Shown here: piece after piece, positions 16,596 through 27,149 of the stretch
Numbering within the stretch: the first letter of the stretch is position 1
Layout of the letters: the number at the start of each line of letters is the position of its first letter
Assembly: GCA_964422145.1 (NCBI GenBank)
Contig: CAYQZV010000001.1
Span: 186,001-250,000 of the forward strand
Direction of reading: 5' to 3'
Origin: JACNKV01 sp964422145
Lineage (GTDB): Bacteria; Fidelibacterota; Marinisomatia; Marinisomatales; JACNKV01
Length of the DNA: 64,000 nt
Notes under the pieces: model-generated
Seen by the model: only the letters and a program-made list of their open reading frames with translations
Told to the model about the DNA's origin: nothing
Database searches by the model: none
Translations under genes and position numbers: made by a program

Positions 16596-19500
16596 ATGAG
16601 ACTACTTAAACAAACGATTGTTTTTACGCTATTAGCGACGCTTGTTTTGTCATTCGGATTTGCATCCAATGTCCAAGATAGCGAGAAGCGAGTAAGAACA
16701 AAAGATAACCACCCGGCTTTTGTCACGCCTGAACATTATGATGTCGGCAGGACAGAAGACTTCACGCTTGTCTTAACAGACTCGTGGGGCGACGGCTGGG
16801 ATGGAGCCAATATGGACGTCTTTCAAAACGGAACTCTGCTTTTAGACGATATCACCATTGACGATGGCAGCGAAGCTGTTTTTACCTTTGCTGTCGACAA
16901 TGGAGACCTAATTGAAACCGTTTACACGTCCGGAAGTTATGAAAGCGAACATAGTTATGCGTTCTATGATCAGAACGGTAACTTTATTGTAGGTGACGGG
17001 CCCAGCCCCGGGGCAGGAGTAAGCTTTACCGTAGAAATATCATATGATATTCCTGGATGTATGAATGTCGATGCCTGTAACTACAACCCCGATGCAACCA
17101 TTGATGACGGAAGCTGCTGTATAACAAACTGCTTAACGGTAAATTTGATGGATTCTTTGGGCGACGGCTGGAACGGCAACGTATTAACAATAGGTGAGAA
17201 TGTATATGAACTGCCATCTGGTTCAAGTCTTTTGATTGATGACTGTTTAGATGACGGCACATACGTCGTTACCTGTGGCGGCGGATCCTATCAGAGCGAA
17301 GTGTCTTGGGAAATCCTTGATGGTGCAGGAGCCGTATTGCTAAGCGGCGGCGCTCCATTTGAGGGCGTTCTCCTTCTTGGAGAATCAACCGACATTCTCG
17401 GTTGTACAGACTCTACCGCGGTTAATTATGATCCTGATGCAACAGTTGACGATGGTTCATGTGTATATGAAGGCGATGAGTGTCTTTATGCGCTTGATGG
17501 CGGTGTTGTAAATGGTGCTCCCACATATGGCGCAACCACAGAAGCTTACGACGTGGACTGGTACAGCTTTGTTGTGGACGCAGATTATGACAACGTTATT
17601 GTATCTCTCTGCGGATCCGGCTATGATACAAAACTTGAAGTTTGGGGAGCGTGCGAAGACGCAGACTACCTTGGTTATAATGATGATGCACCTTGCGGAA
17701 ACTTCAATTCACAAGTTGATTTAACAAACATTGTTGCCGGAACCTATTACGCAAAAGTTTATGGATATGGATCAAGCTTTGGTGACTATGTTCTGACACT
17801 GACCGCATTTAATAACCCAACCTCCCCGACATTAACCGCAACCGGTATCGGCAGCGGCGTTTCTCTTGAGTGGGAAGGCGTGGTTGTTGATGAGCCAGCG
17901 GCTACTCAAATGCCGACGATTAACCCGGTGAACAAAGCACTGGACGTTAAACCTTACGACACATTTACTGCCGATTTAACGGTTTATAATTCCCGTGCCC
18001 TCTATGCGCTGACAGTTGGCGGCGGATCTTGGGACTCAGAAATCAGCTGGGAAATCACTGATACCGGCGCAAACATTCTTTACAGTGGTGGCGCAGGCGT
18101 CTTTGATATTGATCTTGCTGATGGGTCATATGTCTTTAATGGTTATGATTCATATGGTGATGGTTGGAACGGCGGAACAGCCTTGTTAGTTGATGAGAAT
18201 GGCGGCTATCAGTTCTTTTATGGGCTGCTGGACGGTGATTTCTTTACTGAAACATTTGATCTGCCGACATCCGACATTTGGGGCTGTACAGATCCTGCGG
18301 CCACAAACTATAATCCAGATGCAACAATGGACGACGGATCTTGTGATTATACAGTACCATCAAATGATGAGTGTACATCACCAGAATTCGTTGAGGGACC
18401 ATATCCCACTACAGTGACGGGCTCAAACCTTGGCGCAACTGTTGATTGTGAAGGCCTTCTTGATTGGAATGCAGTATGGTATGAAATTGACTTACCCTAT
18501 GCTGCAAACAATGTAACGGTCACGCTTTGTGGAAATGATGCAGCAATTTCAAACGCAGGGATTATCTTAATGGATGACTGTGCATGTGATGATTACTTTG
18601 TTGCCTCATATTCCTGGACGGAAGAAGGGTGTATTGAGTTAAGTTTTGCTGAAATCGCAGGCCCTGGAACAATTTTATATCCTGCCTATATTGAACCGCA
18701 GCAGAACTTCACGGTCACAGTAGATGTTGAAGAGGTTTATGTACCAACGTTCAATATTTATAAAGATGGAGATTCTCTTGACGTCGGAGTTGATGGAAAC
18801 TCGTACGTGGATTCAGACGTAGTACTTGGAACCGAATACTGCTATACCGTTGAACAGGTTTTACCTGGCGGTGATTTATCGGGCATGTCAAACGAGGCGT
18901 GTGCATCACCACTTGAAGGTGCAACAGGCACAAGCTGTGAGGATGCAATCCCCGCGGTTCTTGGACAAAATGATGCAGAGCTAATGCCGTTGTGGTATTC
19001 ATACACAGCACAAACAGATTGTGAGCTGGAAATCACGTCACAAAACGCAACCGGAGACGCTGCATGGGACACATACTTATATGTATATGGATCTTGCCAA
19101 ACTGACGGAGACGGAAACCTTATTGATCTGATAGGGTCTAACGATGATTGCTGCGGCTATTGGGGACCATCAACGGTCTCTATTATTGTTGCGGCCGGCG
19201 ATGAAGTAAAAATCTTTTGGGATGACGCATGGGATTCTCAACCGTTTACATTCTTTGTTAATGAGAGCGCAATACCAACATGCGAAGACGATGAGTTTGA
19301 AGATGACGACAACAAAGACATTGCTGTAAACCACGGCGCAGAAGGAACCTTTACATACGCACTCTGTATGTATGACAACGAAGGCGGAATCATGCAGCCA
19401 AGTGGTGTGGCAGCTGTTGACTGGAGTGTTGTAACAGTTGAACCATATCACATTCTAACAGCGGCAACACACGGCACTGGAGACCCCGGAAACGATATAG

Positions 19501-22500
19501 ATCTATTCTTTGAAGATTATGCGGGTGACGGCGTCTGTGCATGGGGAGGCGGAGACGATCTTGCCGGAAGCGGAAACATGGACTGTGAAGAAGAGGCTTC
19601 ATGGATAAATGAAACGCTTGAGCCTGTGAATGTCTATGTCGGTGTAATCTACTATGCCGGTGAAGATCCCATCCCCTATGAGCTGACAATCTCGCTTGTA
19701 GCACCGGAATGCCCGGATGCACCTCAAAACGTTGTTGCTGAACTCTCCGGAGATCAAACATCGATTGGTGTAACATGGGACGCCCCTCTTGTCATGCCGG
19801 GAACCGCACTTGCTGAAAACCGGAAAGAACAAAGAATGAGTTTGGAGCAAGCTGATAATCAGCCCACGAGAGCAAAACTGCACTCAACCAAACAGACTGC
19901 TAGACCAACAGCAACAACCAAAGGCCCCAGATACACAGCCGACTTAACCATCCATGAAATCAGAGCCATGTATGCCTTAACGGTTGGCGGAGGCTCATGG
20001 GATAGTGAAATCTCTTGGAACATTACAGACACAGGCGCGAACGAACTTTACAGCGGCGCTGCTGGCGTCTTCGATGTTGATCTTGCAGATGGAACCTATA
20101 TCTTTAACGGATTTGATGCTTATGGTGACGGGTGGAACGGCGGAACAGCAACCCTTGTTGATGCCGATGGAGCCGTCCAGTTTACTGCAGGATTAGAAGA
20201 CGGAGAATCTTTCTCTCTTGAGTTCACTGTACCAAACGCAGAAGTATACGGCTGTACCGACCCTGAAGCGATAAACTACAATCCTGATGCAACGGTTGAT
20301 GACGGTTCATGTTATTATGCCGGTGACACATGTCTAGAGCCGCTGACAGCTACTTATGGTGAAAATGCAGCAGACGGTGTCGGCCCTCAGTATTTCTCAT
20401 ATGTCGCAACGATGGATGCCCTTCTCACTGTAACATCACAAAATGCAACCGGAGACGCTGTTTGGGATACATACCTTGGCGTTTTGGGTTCCTGTGATGT
20501 AGACGAGGATGGATATTATCTTGATGTCCTAGGTGCGAATGATGATTGCTGCGACTATTGGGGACCATCCACAGTAACTACTCAGGTTACAACAGGCCAA
20601 GAAGTGATCATTTACTGGACCGGTGCTTACTCACCGGGTCCGTTTACCTTCTGGGTAACAGAAGAAGAAATGGACTGTGTTGACGATGATTTTGAAGACA
20701 ATGATTCTTCATCAAGCCCGGCAGCCATTACTGAAGGAACCTATGAACTTCAGCTTTGTGCAATTGACCCGGATTGGTTTGAAATCACAGTTGATAATGG
20801 ATTTGAACTACATCTAACCGTAACAGATCATTCTGAAACCGGTATGGTTGATGTGGGGATTTGGGTATTTGAACTTGATGATACATATACACAGGTTTAT
20901 AGCCCGAATGAAAACGTCCATAATGTTGTGTGGGCAAACAACTCCGACCACCCAATGGTAGCTGATTTTGCCGTTGGTGATTTCTGGGACGGCGTTCCGG
21001 AAACGGCTTACACGCTGACCGTTGCACTTGTTCCGTTTGATCAGGTTACCTACACGGTATATCGCTCAGACAATGGTGCTGAAGAGCAAATTCAAGCTTC
21101 AGGTCTTTTAAACATGGAATACACAGACACTGCTATTTCACAGGGAAACCAATACTGCTATACAGTTACGGCAAACCTGCCTGAATACGAAAGCATCCAT
21201 TCTTGTAATGATGCCTGTGTCACCATTGTTGAGCCCCCTGCAGCTCCGACGAACGTTCAAGCTGAAGGAACCTGGTTTGAAGACTATGCTTCCATTGTAT
21301 GGTCTTGGGACTATGAAGGTTACGTTGAGCCGGCTCGAGCTGACCAACAAGCAATTAATCTGCAAGACATTCTTGACGGAACGTATCAAAACACGACGCG
21401 TGATGTTGTTGGATTTATACTTGCGTTTGAATTCGGCGGAACAGTGTATGAATTTGCAACAGAATATCTAAGCATCCTGATCTACGGATTTGCCGATGGT
21501 GATTATGTTTGCGGATGGGTTTATGCTGTTGATGATAACGGTGTGTTATCTCTGCCTTCAGACACAGCATGTGCTGAAGCAGGCGGCGAAACAGGCTGTG
21601 AAGTTGTCGCTGACAACCTTGAAGGCTGGAACCTAATCAGTCTTGCTGTTGGTGTTGAAGACGCATCTGTTTCTGCTCTCTATCCGGGATCAATTGAAGG
21701 AACCTGTTATGGATATCCATATGGTGAACCTGTGAATACACTAGTAAACGGTGATGGATACTGGTTAAGATTCACCGCAGCTGGAACAAACACCTTTGCA
21801 GGCGACTGCACAGATGATGTGGCTGTCTCCTTAGCTGAAGGCTGGAACTTGATTGGTAGTGTTTCTGCTTCTGCTGGACTAGCTGATCCGAGTGGTGTTA
21901 TCATAGAGGGAACCCTGTATGATTATCCATATGGTGAACCCGCAACATCTGTTGAGCCAGGTAAAGGATACTGGGTACGCGCAAGCGCAGCCGGAGACGT
22001 AACGGTTTCTACCTCTGCTCTCGGCGGCTTAGCAAGAATCAGCGAACCGGAAGCCAATGTTCTTACGATCAACGGAATGAAACTGTACTTCGGTATGGAT
22101 ATGAATGAAAAAGATGCGCTGAGCTTCAGTATGCCTCCGAAACCGCCAGCAGGTGCATTTGATGTGCGTTTTGCCGGTGACATGAGAGCTATTGAGACAT
22201 CAGGCATGATCCAAACCCAGGGAACAGATAATCTGTCCATCGAGTGGAACGTGACCAAAGAAGCCGGTGACCACATGTTCTGGACAATCACAACCACGGA
22301 TGGTCAAGTGATTGAAATGAATGGTTTTGGCAGTGTTGAATTATCTGGAAATATCAACAGCATTATGCTGGGTAAAACCAGAGAAATTCCTGAGCAGTTT
22401 ATGCTTGCTCAAAACTTCCCGAACCCGTTCAACCCGGTAACCAGCATTGATTATGCTCTTCCGGAAGAAGGCTTTGTAACGATCAGCGTTTACAATATCA

Positions 22501-22670
22501 TGGGACAAAAAGTCACCGAACTTGTAAACAGCGTGAAACAAGGCGGATACCATACGGTTGTTTGGAACGGAACCAATTCTCTTGGCGAACCAGTTTCTAC
22601 CGGTGTATATATGTACGCGATTGAAGCTGAAGGCTTTACGGCTGTCAAGAAAATGATCTTGATGAAATAA
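16596..22670 (+). CDS. Giant modular secreted protein with T9SS-type C-terminal sorting domain
   Basis: A 2024-residue exported protein with an N-terminal signal peptide (residues about 1-24) and no transmembrane segments after it. Four GDGWNG-type sandwich modules (near residues 62, 186, 518, 1173) are each followed by a Cys-bounded Asp-rich motif of the form GCTDxxAxNYNPDATxDDGSC (near 154, 269, 562, 1219). Between them lie several PPC-like beta domains (WDTYLxVxGSC, NDDCCxYWGPSTV) and fibronectin-III-like segments. Two GWNLI repeats (near 1676 and 1748) precede a FlgD-like sorting tail from about 1934 (FPNPFNPVTSIDYALPEEG to KKMILMK). This tail is the T9SS secretion and anchoring signal in the FCB group. 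Function is unknown; adhesion or Ca-stabilised surface structure is inferred. Confidence 0.85.
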   Translation: MRLLKQTIVFTLLATLVLSFGFASNVQDSEKRVRTKDNHPAFVTPEHYDVGRTEDFTLVLTDSWGDGWDGANMDVFQNGTLLLDDITIDDGSEAVFTFAVDNGDLIETVYTSGSYESEHSYAFYDQNGNFIVGDGPSPGAGVSFTVEISYDIPGCMNVDACNYNPDATIDDGSCCITNCLTVNLMDSLGDGWNGNVLTIGENVYELPSGSSLLIDDCLDDGTYVVTCGGGSYQSEVSWEILDGAGAVLLSGGAPFEGVLLLGESTDILGCTDSTAVNYDPDATVDDGSCVYEGDECLYALDGGVVNGAPTYGATTEAYDVDWYSFVVDADYDNVIVSLCGSGYDTKLEVWGACEDADYLGYNDDAPCGNFNSQVDLTNIVAGTYYAKVYGYGSSFGDYVLTLTAFNNPTSPTLTATGIGSGVSLEWEGVVVDEPAATQMPTINPVNKALDVKPYDTFTADLTVYNSRALYALTVGGGSWDSEISWEITDTGANILYSGGAGVFDIDLADGSYVFNGYDSYGDGWNGGTALLVDENGGYQFFYGLLDGDFFTETFDLPTSDIWGCTDPAATNYNPDATMDDGSCDYTVPSNDECTSPEFVEGPYPTTVTGSNLGATVDCEGLLDWNAVWYEIDLPYAANNVTVTLCGNDAAISNAGIILMDDCACDDYFVASYSWTEEGCIELSFAEIAGPGTILYPAYIEPQQNFTVTVDVEEVYVPTFNIYKDGDSLDVGVDGNSYVDSDVVLGTEYCYTVEQVLPGGDLSGMSNEACASPLEGATGTSCEDAIPAVLGQNDAELMPLWYSYTAQTDCELEITSQNATGDAAWDTYLYVYGSCQTDGDGNLIDLIGSNDDCCGYWGPSTVSIIVAAGDEVKIFWDDAWDSQPFTFFVNESAIPTCEDDEFEDDDNKDIAVNHGAEGTFTYALCMYDNEGGIMQPSGVAAVDWSVVTVEPYHILTAATHGTGDPGNDIDLFFEDYAGDGVCAWGGGDDLAGSGNMDCEEEASWINETLEPVNVYVGVIYYAGEDPIPYELTISLVAPECPDAPQNVVAELSGDQTSIGVTWDAPLVMPGTALAENRKEQRMSLEQADNQPTRAKLHSTKQTARPTATTKGPRYTADLTIHEIRAMYALTVGGGSWDSEISWNITDTGANELYSGAAGVFDVDLADGTYIFNGFDAYGDGWNGGTATLVDADGAVQFTAGLEDGESFSLEFTVPNAEVYGCTDPEAINYNPDATVDDGSCYYAGDTCLEPLTATYGENAADGVGPQYFSYVATMDALLTVTSQNATGDAVWDTYLGVLGSCDVDEDGYYLDVLGANDDCCDYWGPSTVTTQVTTGQEVIIYWTGAYSPGPFTFWVTEEEMDCVDDDFEDNDSSSSPAAITEGTYELQLCAIDPDWFEITVDNGFELHLTVTDHSETGMVDVGIWVFELDDTYTQVYSPNENVHNVVWANNSDHPMVADFAVGDFWDGVPETAYTLTVALVPFDQVTYTVYRSDNGAEEQIQASGLLNMEYTDTAISQGNQYCYTVTANLPEYESIHSCNDACVTIVEPPAAPTNVQAEGTWFEDYASIVWSWDYEGYVEPARADQQAINLQDILDGTYQNTTRDVVGFILAFEFGGTVYEFATEYLSILIYGFADGDYVCGWVYAVDDNGVLSLPSDTACAEAGGETGCEVVADNLEGWNLISLAVGVEDASVSALYPGSIEGTCYGYPYGEPVNTLVNGDGYWLRFTAAGTNTFAGDCTDDVAVSLAEGWNLIGSVSASAGLADPSGVIIEGTLYDYPYGEPATSVEPGKGYWVRASAAGDVTVSTSALGGLARISEPEANVLTINGMKLYFGMDMNEKDALSFSMPPKPPAGAFDVRFAGDMRAIETSGMIQTQGTDNLSIEWNVTKEAGDHMFWTITTTDGQVIEMNGFGSVELSGNINSIMLGKTREIPEQFMLAQNFPNPFNPVTSIDYALPEEGFVTISVYNIMGQKVTELVNSVKQGGYHTVVWNGTNSLGEPVSTGVYMYAIEAEGFTAVKKMILMK

Positions 22671-22682
22671 AATAACGAATAT

Positions 22683-22712
22683 AGATACGTGCCGCTTTTG
22701 CGGCACGTATCT
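22683..22712 (+). terminator. Strong stem-loop after the 2024-residue gene
   Basis: A perfect 13-bp stem, AGATACGTGCCGC / GCGGCACGTATCT, with a TTTT loop, 13 bp after the stop codon. There is no clear T-run downstream, so it may act as a terminator, an RNA 3'-end stabiliser, or both. Confidence 0.7.
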
Positions 22713-22745
22713 AATATGTCGAAACAAACATAAAGATTAAGTACG

Positions 22746-22782
22746 TCCTCTTGGAGAGAAGTTGTTCTTTTCTCCGGGAGGA
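22746..22782 (+). other. Second intergenic hairpin
   Basis: TCCTCTTGGAGA at 22746-22757 pairs with TCTCCGGGAGGA at 22771-22782 (12 pairs, two of them U-G in RNA) around a 13-base loop. It lies between the terminator-like stem and the next secreted-protein gene. It could be part of a leader or small RNA. No family is recognised. Confidence 0.5.
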
Positions 22783-22934
22783 TGTGGGTTATGAAGGAAA
22801 GCACCTGAACACCCTTTGATAAAACAGAGACTTTTATAAATAGAAAAAGATTTTAACACAGTTATGTGAAAAGACAGATGCGGTTATACCCATTTGTACA
22901 AATATGAAGAACAATAAACGTTGGAGGAAATACA

Positions 22935-25900
22935 ATGTTTAAAACAATCAAATGCTTAAGCCTTGTGCTTGTTCTGTTTGCAGGACTAAGCGCCCAGGGC
23001 TTATTCTTCTCTGAATATATTGAGGGAAGTTCAAATAATAAGGCGTTGGAAATTTATAATCCGACAGATACAGATATCGATCTGTCCGGCTATGCGTTTC
23101 CGAATGTTTCAAATGCGCCGACCACTCCTGGTGAATACGAATATTGGAACACATTCGACACAGGAGCGATTGTTCCGGCTGGTGGCGTATATGTGATCGC
23201 TCACCCGGATGCTGACCCGACCATTTTGGCAGTAGCCAACCAAACCTTCACATATTTAAGCAATGGTGATGATGGATTTTCTTTAGTACAGGGAACCGAG
23301 ACTGACTTTGTAGCCATTGATTGGATTGGTGATTGGAATGGTGATCCGGGCTCCGGTTGGGATGTCTGTGGACAGGCCGCTGCGACACAAAACCATACGC
23401 TTGTAAGAGCAATCGGTGTAAACAGCGGAAACGACTGGGCCGTCTCGTCTGCCTCTGAAACCTGCGAATGGGATGTTTATGACCAAAACACCTTTACATT
23501 TTTAGGATCTCACACGGCAGAAGCGCCGACGACTGTATTTGTCACGTTCCAAGTAGATGTCTCAGAACTTGATCTTGAAGGCTATGTTGATAACAACGGT
23601 GAACCATTTTACGGTGTATATGCTACAGGTAGTTTTGATGGATGGGCAGGTTGGGGAACCCAACTGACAGATGACGATGCTGATGGTATTTACGTAGGCA
23701 CTGCGGAAATACCGGAAGGCACATATGAATATTTATTTACCATAAATGGATGGAATGGTCTTGCCGGAAATCCGCCGCTTGGATCAGAATGTGATTGGAA
23801 CCCCGCAGACGAATTTGCTAATTATGGAATGGTCGTTGGTCCGGAAGACTTCACGTTAGATGTTGTTTGTTGGCAGAGCTGTATGGAATGTATCGATGCA
23901 GTTACTATCTATGATATTCAAGGACAGGCTGATGCATCACCTTATGCTGGTCAAGTTGTTGAAACATCGGGTGTGGTTACCGCGACAAACGGCAGCAACA
24001 AACACTTTATTCAGGATGGTACAGGCGCTTGGAACGGCATATATATATATGATAGTGGAAACACTTATACTGTAGGTGACAACATTACACTGGTAGCTGA
24101 AGTAACAGAGTATTACGACCTAACTGAATTGATGAATGTCGCCAGCGTTACAGTTAATTCTTCAGGTAATGCGCTTCCCGAACCGGTTGTACTTACAACG
24201 GCAGAGGTTAGCACGGAAGATTATGAGGGTGTTCTGGTTACGACAATCGGTCTTTGTGATAATGAAGCCAACAACTACGGTGAATGGTCTGTAGACGACG
24301 GTAGCGGTACCGCTTGGGCTGACGATCAATACTTTACTTTCGCACCGGTGCTTGGCACAGGATACGCGGTAACAGGACCGTTAAACTATTCGTATGGTGC
24401 CTACAAAATTCTCCCGCGTGATGCAGGAGATATTGTTGAGCAGGTTGTTGTTCCTGAATTTACATTTACCTTCAATGTTGCCGGCGCAGCAGACGATCGC
24501 AGTCTAACGGTTGGATTCTCAGCAGGCGCAACTGACGGTTATGATGCAGGTTTAGATACATACGCTCCTCCGGCGCCCCCAGCTCCGTCGTTTGACGTTG
24601 CCCTTGGATGGGAAAACGATCGCTACTTCACCCAAATCTTAAATGGGGCTGAAGCAGATTGGGGTGTTGAACATACATACGAAGTGCTCTTACAGTTTGA
24701 TGAATCAAGCGCAATTACCTTTACTTGGGACAATACAGGACTGAGTGAATTAGGTACATTTGTACTTGAAGATGCATTTGGTGGAAACATTGTCAATGTT
24801 GACATGAACGCAGAAACATCATTGTCTGTAGACAATCCGGCTTTGACTATGTTAAAGCTAAGAGTAACTCCCGGTGATTATGTACCCCCTGTGGACGTAC
24901 CGAACTTTGTGGGTTCAGTTAACTTTGCTGGCGCAAGCGAGAACCGTAGTTTAACTTTCGGTTTTTCTCCGGAAGCAACAGATGGATACGATGCAGGTTT
25001 AGACGCATATGCTCCTCCGGCACCTCCAGCTCCGTCGTTTGATGTTGCGCTAGGATGGGAAAACGATCGCTACTTCACCCAAATCTTAAATGGGGCTGAA
25101 GAAGATTGGGAAGTTGAACATGTTTATACACTCCAACTCCAATACGACGAATCAGGAGCCATTGCTCTTACATGGGACAACACCATGTGGGAATATTACG
25201 GTAATGTGACCCTGAGAGACGGTTGGGGCGGCGTTTTATTTAATGATGTTGACATGGTCGCTGTAAACAGTTTTGTTTTTGATAACCCCGCGTTTACAAC
25301 AGCCGAGCTGTCTGTTAAACCGGGCGAATACATTCCGCTGCCACCGCCACCGCCACCGGCACCGGAATTAACCGCAACGGCAGGTCCGGGATCCATTACA
25401 CTTAGCTGGACAGCCATTGAAGAAGACACACCTCAAAACGGTGTTAACTTCACGCTTCCGATTACCGTTGACGCCGGCGGAGAAACGTCCTATACATTAA
25501 CAACAGGATTTTCTTCTGATGCAACAGACGGCTATGATGAAGGAATCGATCTTTATGCACCTCCGGCACCTCCACCCCCGTCTTTTGATGCAGCGCTCAA
25601 CTGGCAGTCTGATCGGTATTACACCCAGATCTTAAATGGTGCAGACGGTATCTATGATGAGCATGTCTATGATATCCAGCTTCAGTTTGATTCAAACAAT
25701 CTGATCAACCTGACTTGGGAAAACGCAGGTTTAGCTGACCTTGGAACCTTTATTCTACAAGATGCATTTGGCGGAATGATCATTAATGTTGATATGACAG
25801 AAGTGGGCTCTGTTGTGGTTGATAACGTAGCACTTAACTTGCTGAAAGTATTCATTACTCCGGTAGAGTCAAACTACTTGACCACGTTCGATTTATATCG

Positions 25901-27062
25901 CGATGGTGAATTGTTAGTACCCGGACTAGAAGGAACAACATACACAGATACAGGCTTACCACCACAAGAGTTTTGTTATACCATTACTCAAAATATGGTT
26001 GATGGATCAGTATCTGATCACTCAAACGAAGCCTGTGCAACGCCTGAAGTTTCCTCACCGCAAAACTTAACAGCGGTATTTGATGACGTTGAAGAAAACA
26101 TCGATTTAAGCTGGGATGCAATGGAACAAGATATTCCAAGCAGCGATTTCGATTTCATACTTCCGATCACGGTTGATGCCGGTGGAGACGTTTCTTATAC
26201 GTTAACCACAGGGTTTTCACCTCTTGCAACGGACGGCTATGATGAAGGAATCGATCAGTATGCACCTCCGGCACCCCCACCTCCGTCCTTTGACGCAGCG
26301 CTCAGCTGGCAGTCAGATCGATACTATACGCAGATCTTAAACGGCGCAGATGGTGTTTCTGAGGATCATATCTATGATATCCAGCTTCAGTTTGATTCAA
26401 ATTATCTGATCAATCTGACGTGGGATAATACAGGGTTAGCTGATCTTGGAACCTTTATTCTCCAGGACGCTTTTGGTGGTATGATTATCGATGTTGATAT
26501 GACGGAAGTTGGTTCAGTTACCGTTGATAATCCAGCCCTCAACCTGTTGAAAGTTATCATTACTCCAACATCGTTTGAATATACTCCGACGTTCAATATT
26601 TATAGGAACGGAGGATTGTATGTATCAGGAATTGAAGGAACTACCTACACAGACGTAGACTTTGGACTGGGAACATTTTGTTATACAGTAACACAGATTT
26701 TGATAGATGACTCTGAATCAGGTCACTCAAATGAAGCTTGTGTAACAATAGAAGATGGCGCGATTGATAATGATCTTCTCCCGGTAAGTTTTGCCTTACA
26801 TCAAAACTACCCGAACCCATTCAATCCCATCACAACAATTACCTATGATATTGCTGAAGAAACCTTCGTCAATGTCAGTATTTACAATTTGATGGGACAA
26901 AAAGTTCGGACGCTGGTTTCTGCAAAACAAATACAAGGACAGTACTTTGTTCAGTGGGACGCAAGAAACGACCACGGCGGAGCATTGCCCACCGGTGTAT
27001 ATATCTATCGAATTGATGCCGGCAGTTTCACAGATGTGAGAAAACTGGTCTTAATGAAATAA
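22935..27062 (+). CDS. Large secreted protein: lamin-tail domain, tandem beta repeats, T9SS sorting domain
   Basis: 1375 residues. The signal peptide is about 1-20 (ending GLSAQG). A lamin-tail-like domain follows (FFSEYIEGSSNNKALEIYNP, to about 190). Next is a carbohydrate-binding-like beta domain (about 202-300, ATGSFDGWAGWG), then an OB-fold-like region (about 325-500, YDIQGQADASPYAGQVVETS). Four repeats of about 140 residues lie near 508, 657, 837 and 1072, each with DGYDxGxDxYAPPAPPxPSF and YxTQILNGA. Fibronectin-III segments follow repeats 3 and 4. The sorting tail starts near 1286 (NYPNPFNPITTITYDIAEE to LVLMK). GGAGG precedes the ATG. Likely exported through T9SS to the cell surface; the binding target is unknown. 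Confidence 0.85.
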   Translation: MFKTIKCLSLVLVLFAGLSAQGLFFSEYIEGSSNNKALEIYNPTDTDIDLSGYAFPNVSNAPTTPGEYEYWNTFDTGAIVPAGGVYVIAHPDADPTILAVANQTFTYLSNGDDGFSLVQGTETDFVAIDWIGDWNGDPGSGWDVCGQAAATQNHTLVRAIGVNSGNDWAVSSASETCEWDVYDQNTFTFLGSHTAEAPTTVFVTFQVDVSELDLEGYVDNNGEPFYGVYATGSFDGWAGWGTQLTDDDADGIYVGTAEIPEGTYEYLFTINGWNGLAGNPPLGSECDWNPADEFANYGMVVGPEDFTLDVVCWQSCMECIDAVTIYDIQGQADASPYAGQVVETSGVVTATNGSNKHFIQDGTGAWNGIYIYDSGNTYTVGDNITLVAEVTEYYDLTELMNVASVTVNSSGNALPEPVVLTTAEVSTEDYEGVLVTTIGLCDNEANNYGEWSVDDGSGTAWADDQYFTFAPVLGTGYAVTGPLNYSYGAYKILPRDAGDIVEQVVVPEFTFTFNVAGAADDRSLTVGFSAGATDGYDAGLDTYAPPAPPAPSFDVALGWENDRYFTQILNGAEADWGVEHTYEVLLQFDESSAITFTWDNTGLSELGTFVLEDAFGGNIVNVDMNAETSLSVDNPALTMLKLRVTPGDYVPPVDVPNFVGSVNFAGASENRSLTFGFSPEATDGYDAGLDAYAPPAPPAPSFDVALGWENDRYFTQILNGAEEDWEVEHVYTLQLQYDESGAIALTWDNTMWEYYGNVTLRDGWGGVLFNDVDMVAVNSFVFDNPAFTTAELSVKPGEYIPLPPPPPPAPELTATAGPGSITLSWTAIEEDTPQNGVNFTLPITVDAGGETSYTLTTGFSSDATDGYDEGIDLYAPPAPPPPSFDAALNWQSDRYYTQILNGADGIYDEHVYDIQLQFDSNNLINLTWENAGLADLGTFILQDAFGGMIINVDMTEVGSVVVDNVALNLLKVFITPVESNYLTTFDLYRDGELLVPGLEGTTYTDTGLPPQEFCYTITQNMVDGSVSDHSNEACATPEVSSPQNLTAVFDDVEENIDLSWDAMEQDIPSSDFDFILPITVDAGGDVSYTLTTGFSPLATDGYDEGIDQYAPPAPPPPSFDAALSWQSDRYYTQILNGADGVSEDHIYDIQLQFDSNYLINLTWDNTGLADLGTFILQDAFGGMIIDVDMTEVGSVTVDNPALNLLKVIITPTSFEYTPTFNIYRNGGLYVSGIEGTTYTDVDFGLGTFCYTVTQILIDDSESGHSNEACVTIEDGAIDNDLLPVSFALHQNYPNPFNPITTITYDIAEETFVNVSIYNLMGQKVRTLVSAKQIQGQYFVQWDARNDHGGALPTGVYIYRIDAGSFTDVRKLVLMK
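24606..24654 (+). repeat. 49-bp exact direct repeat, copy 1
   Basis: This segment, starting GGATGGGAAAACGATCGCTA, is identical to 25053-25101. It lies in repeat module 1 of the secreted protein and encodes the WENDRYFTQILNGAE stretch. Confidence 0.9.
25053..25101 (+). repeat. 49-bp exact direct repeat, copy 2
   Basis: Identical to 24606-24654 and offset by exactly 447 bp (149 codons), so it is in phase with the coding frame. It marks a recent duplication or gene conversion between modules 1 and 2. Confidence 0.9.
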
Positions 27063-27085
27063 TATTACGAATAAAAACGATAAAG

Positions 27086-27110
27086 AAAAGGGACCTGATG
27101 GGTCCCTTTT
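27086..27110 (+). terminator. Rho-independent terminator
   Basis: AAAAGGGACC / GGTCCCTTTT with loop TGATG, followed by CTTTTATATA, located 23 bp after the secreted-protein stop codon. Confidence 0.88.
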
Positions 27111-27149
27111 CTTTTATATATAAAAATTAACATGGTTCAGAAAAAAGAC

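Noticed and set aside
16596..27062. Regularly spaced repeats as a possible CRISPR array
   Set aside because: The repeats are long, in frame and inside coding regions that encode repeated protein modules.
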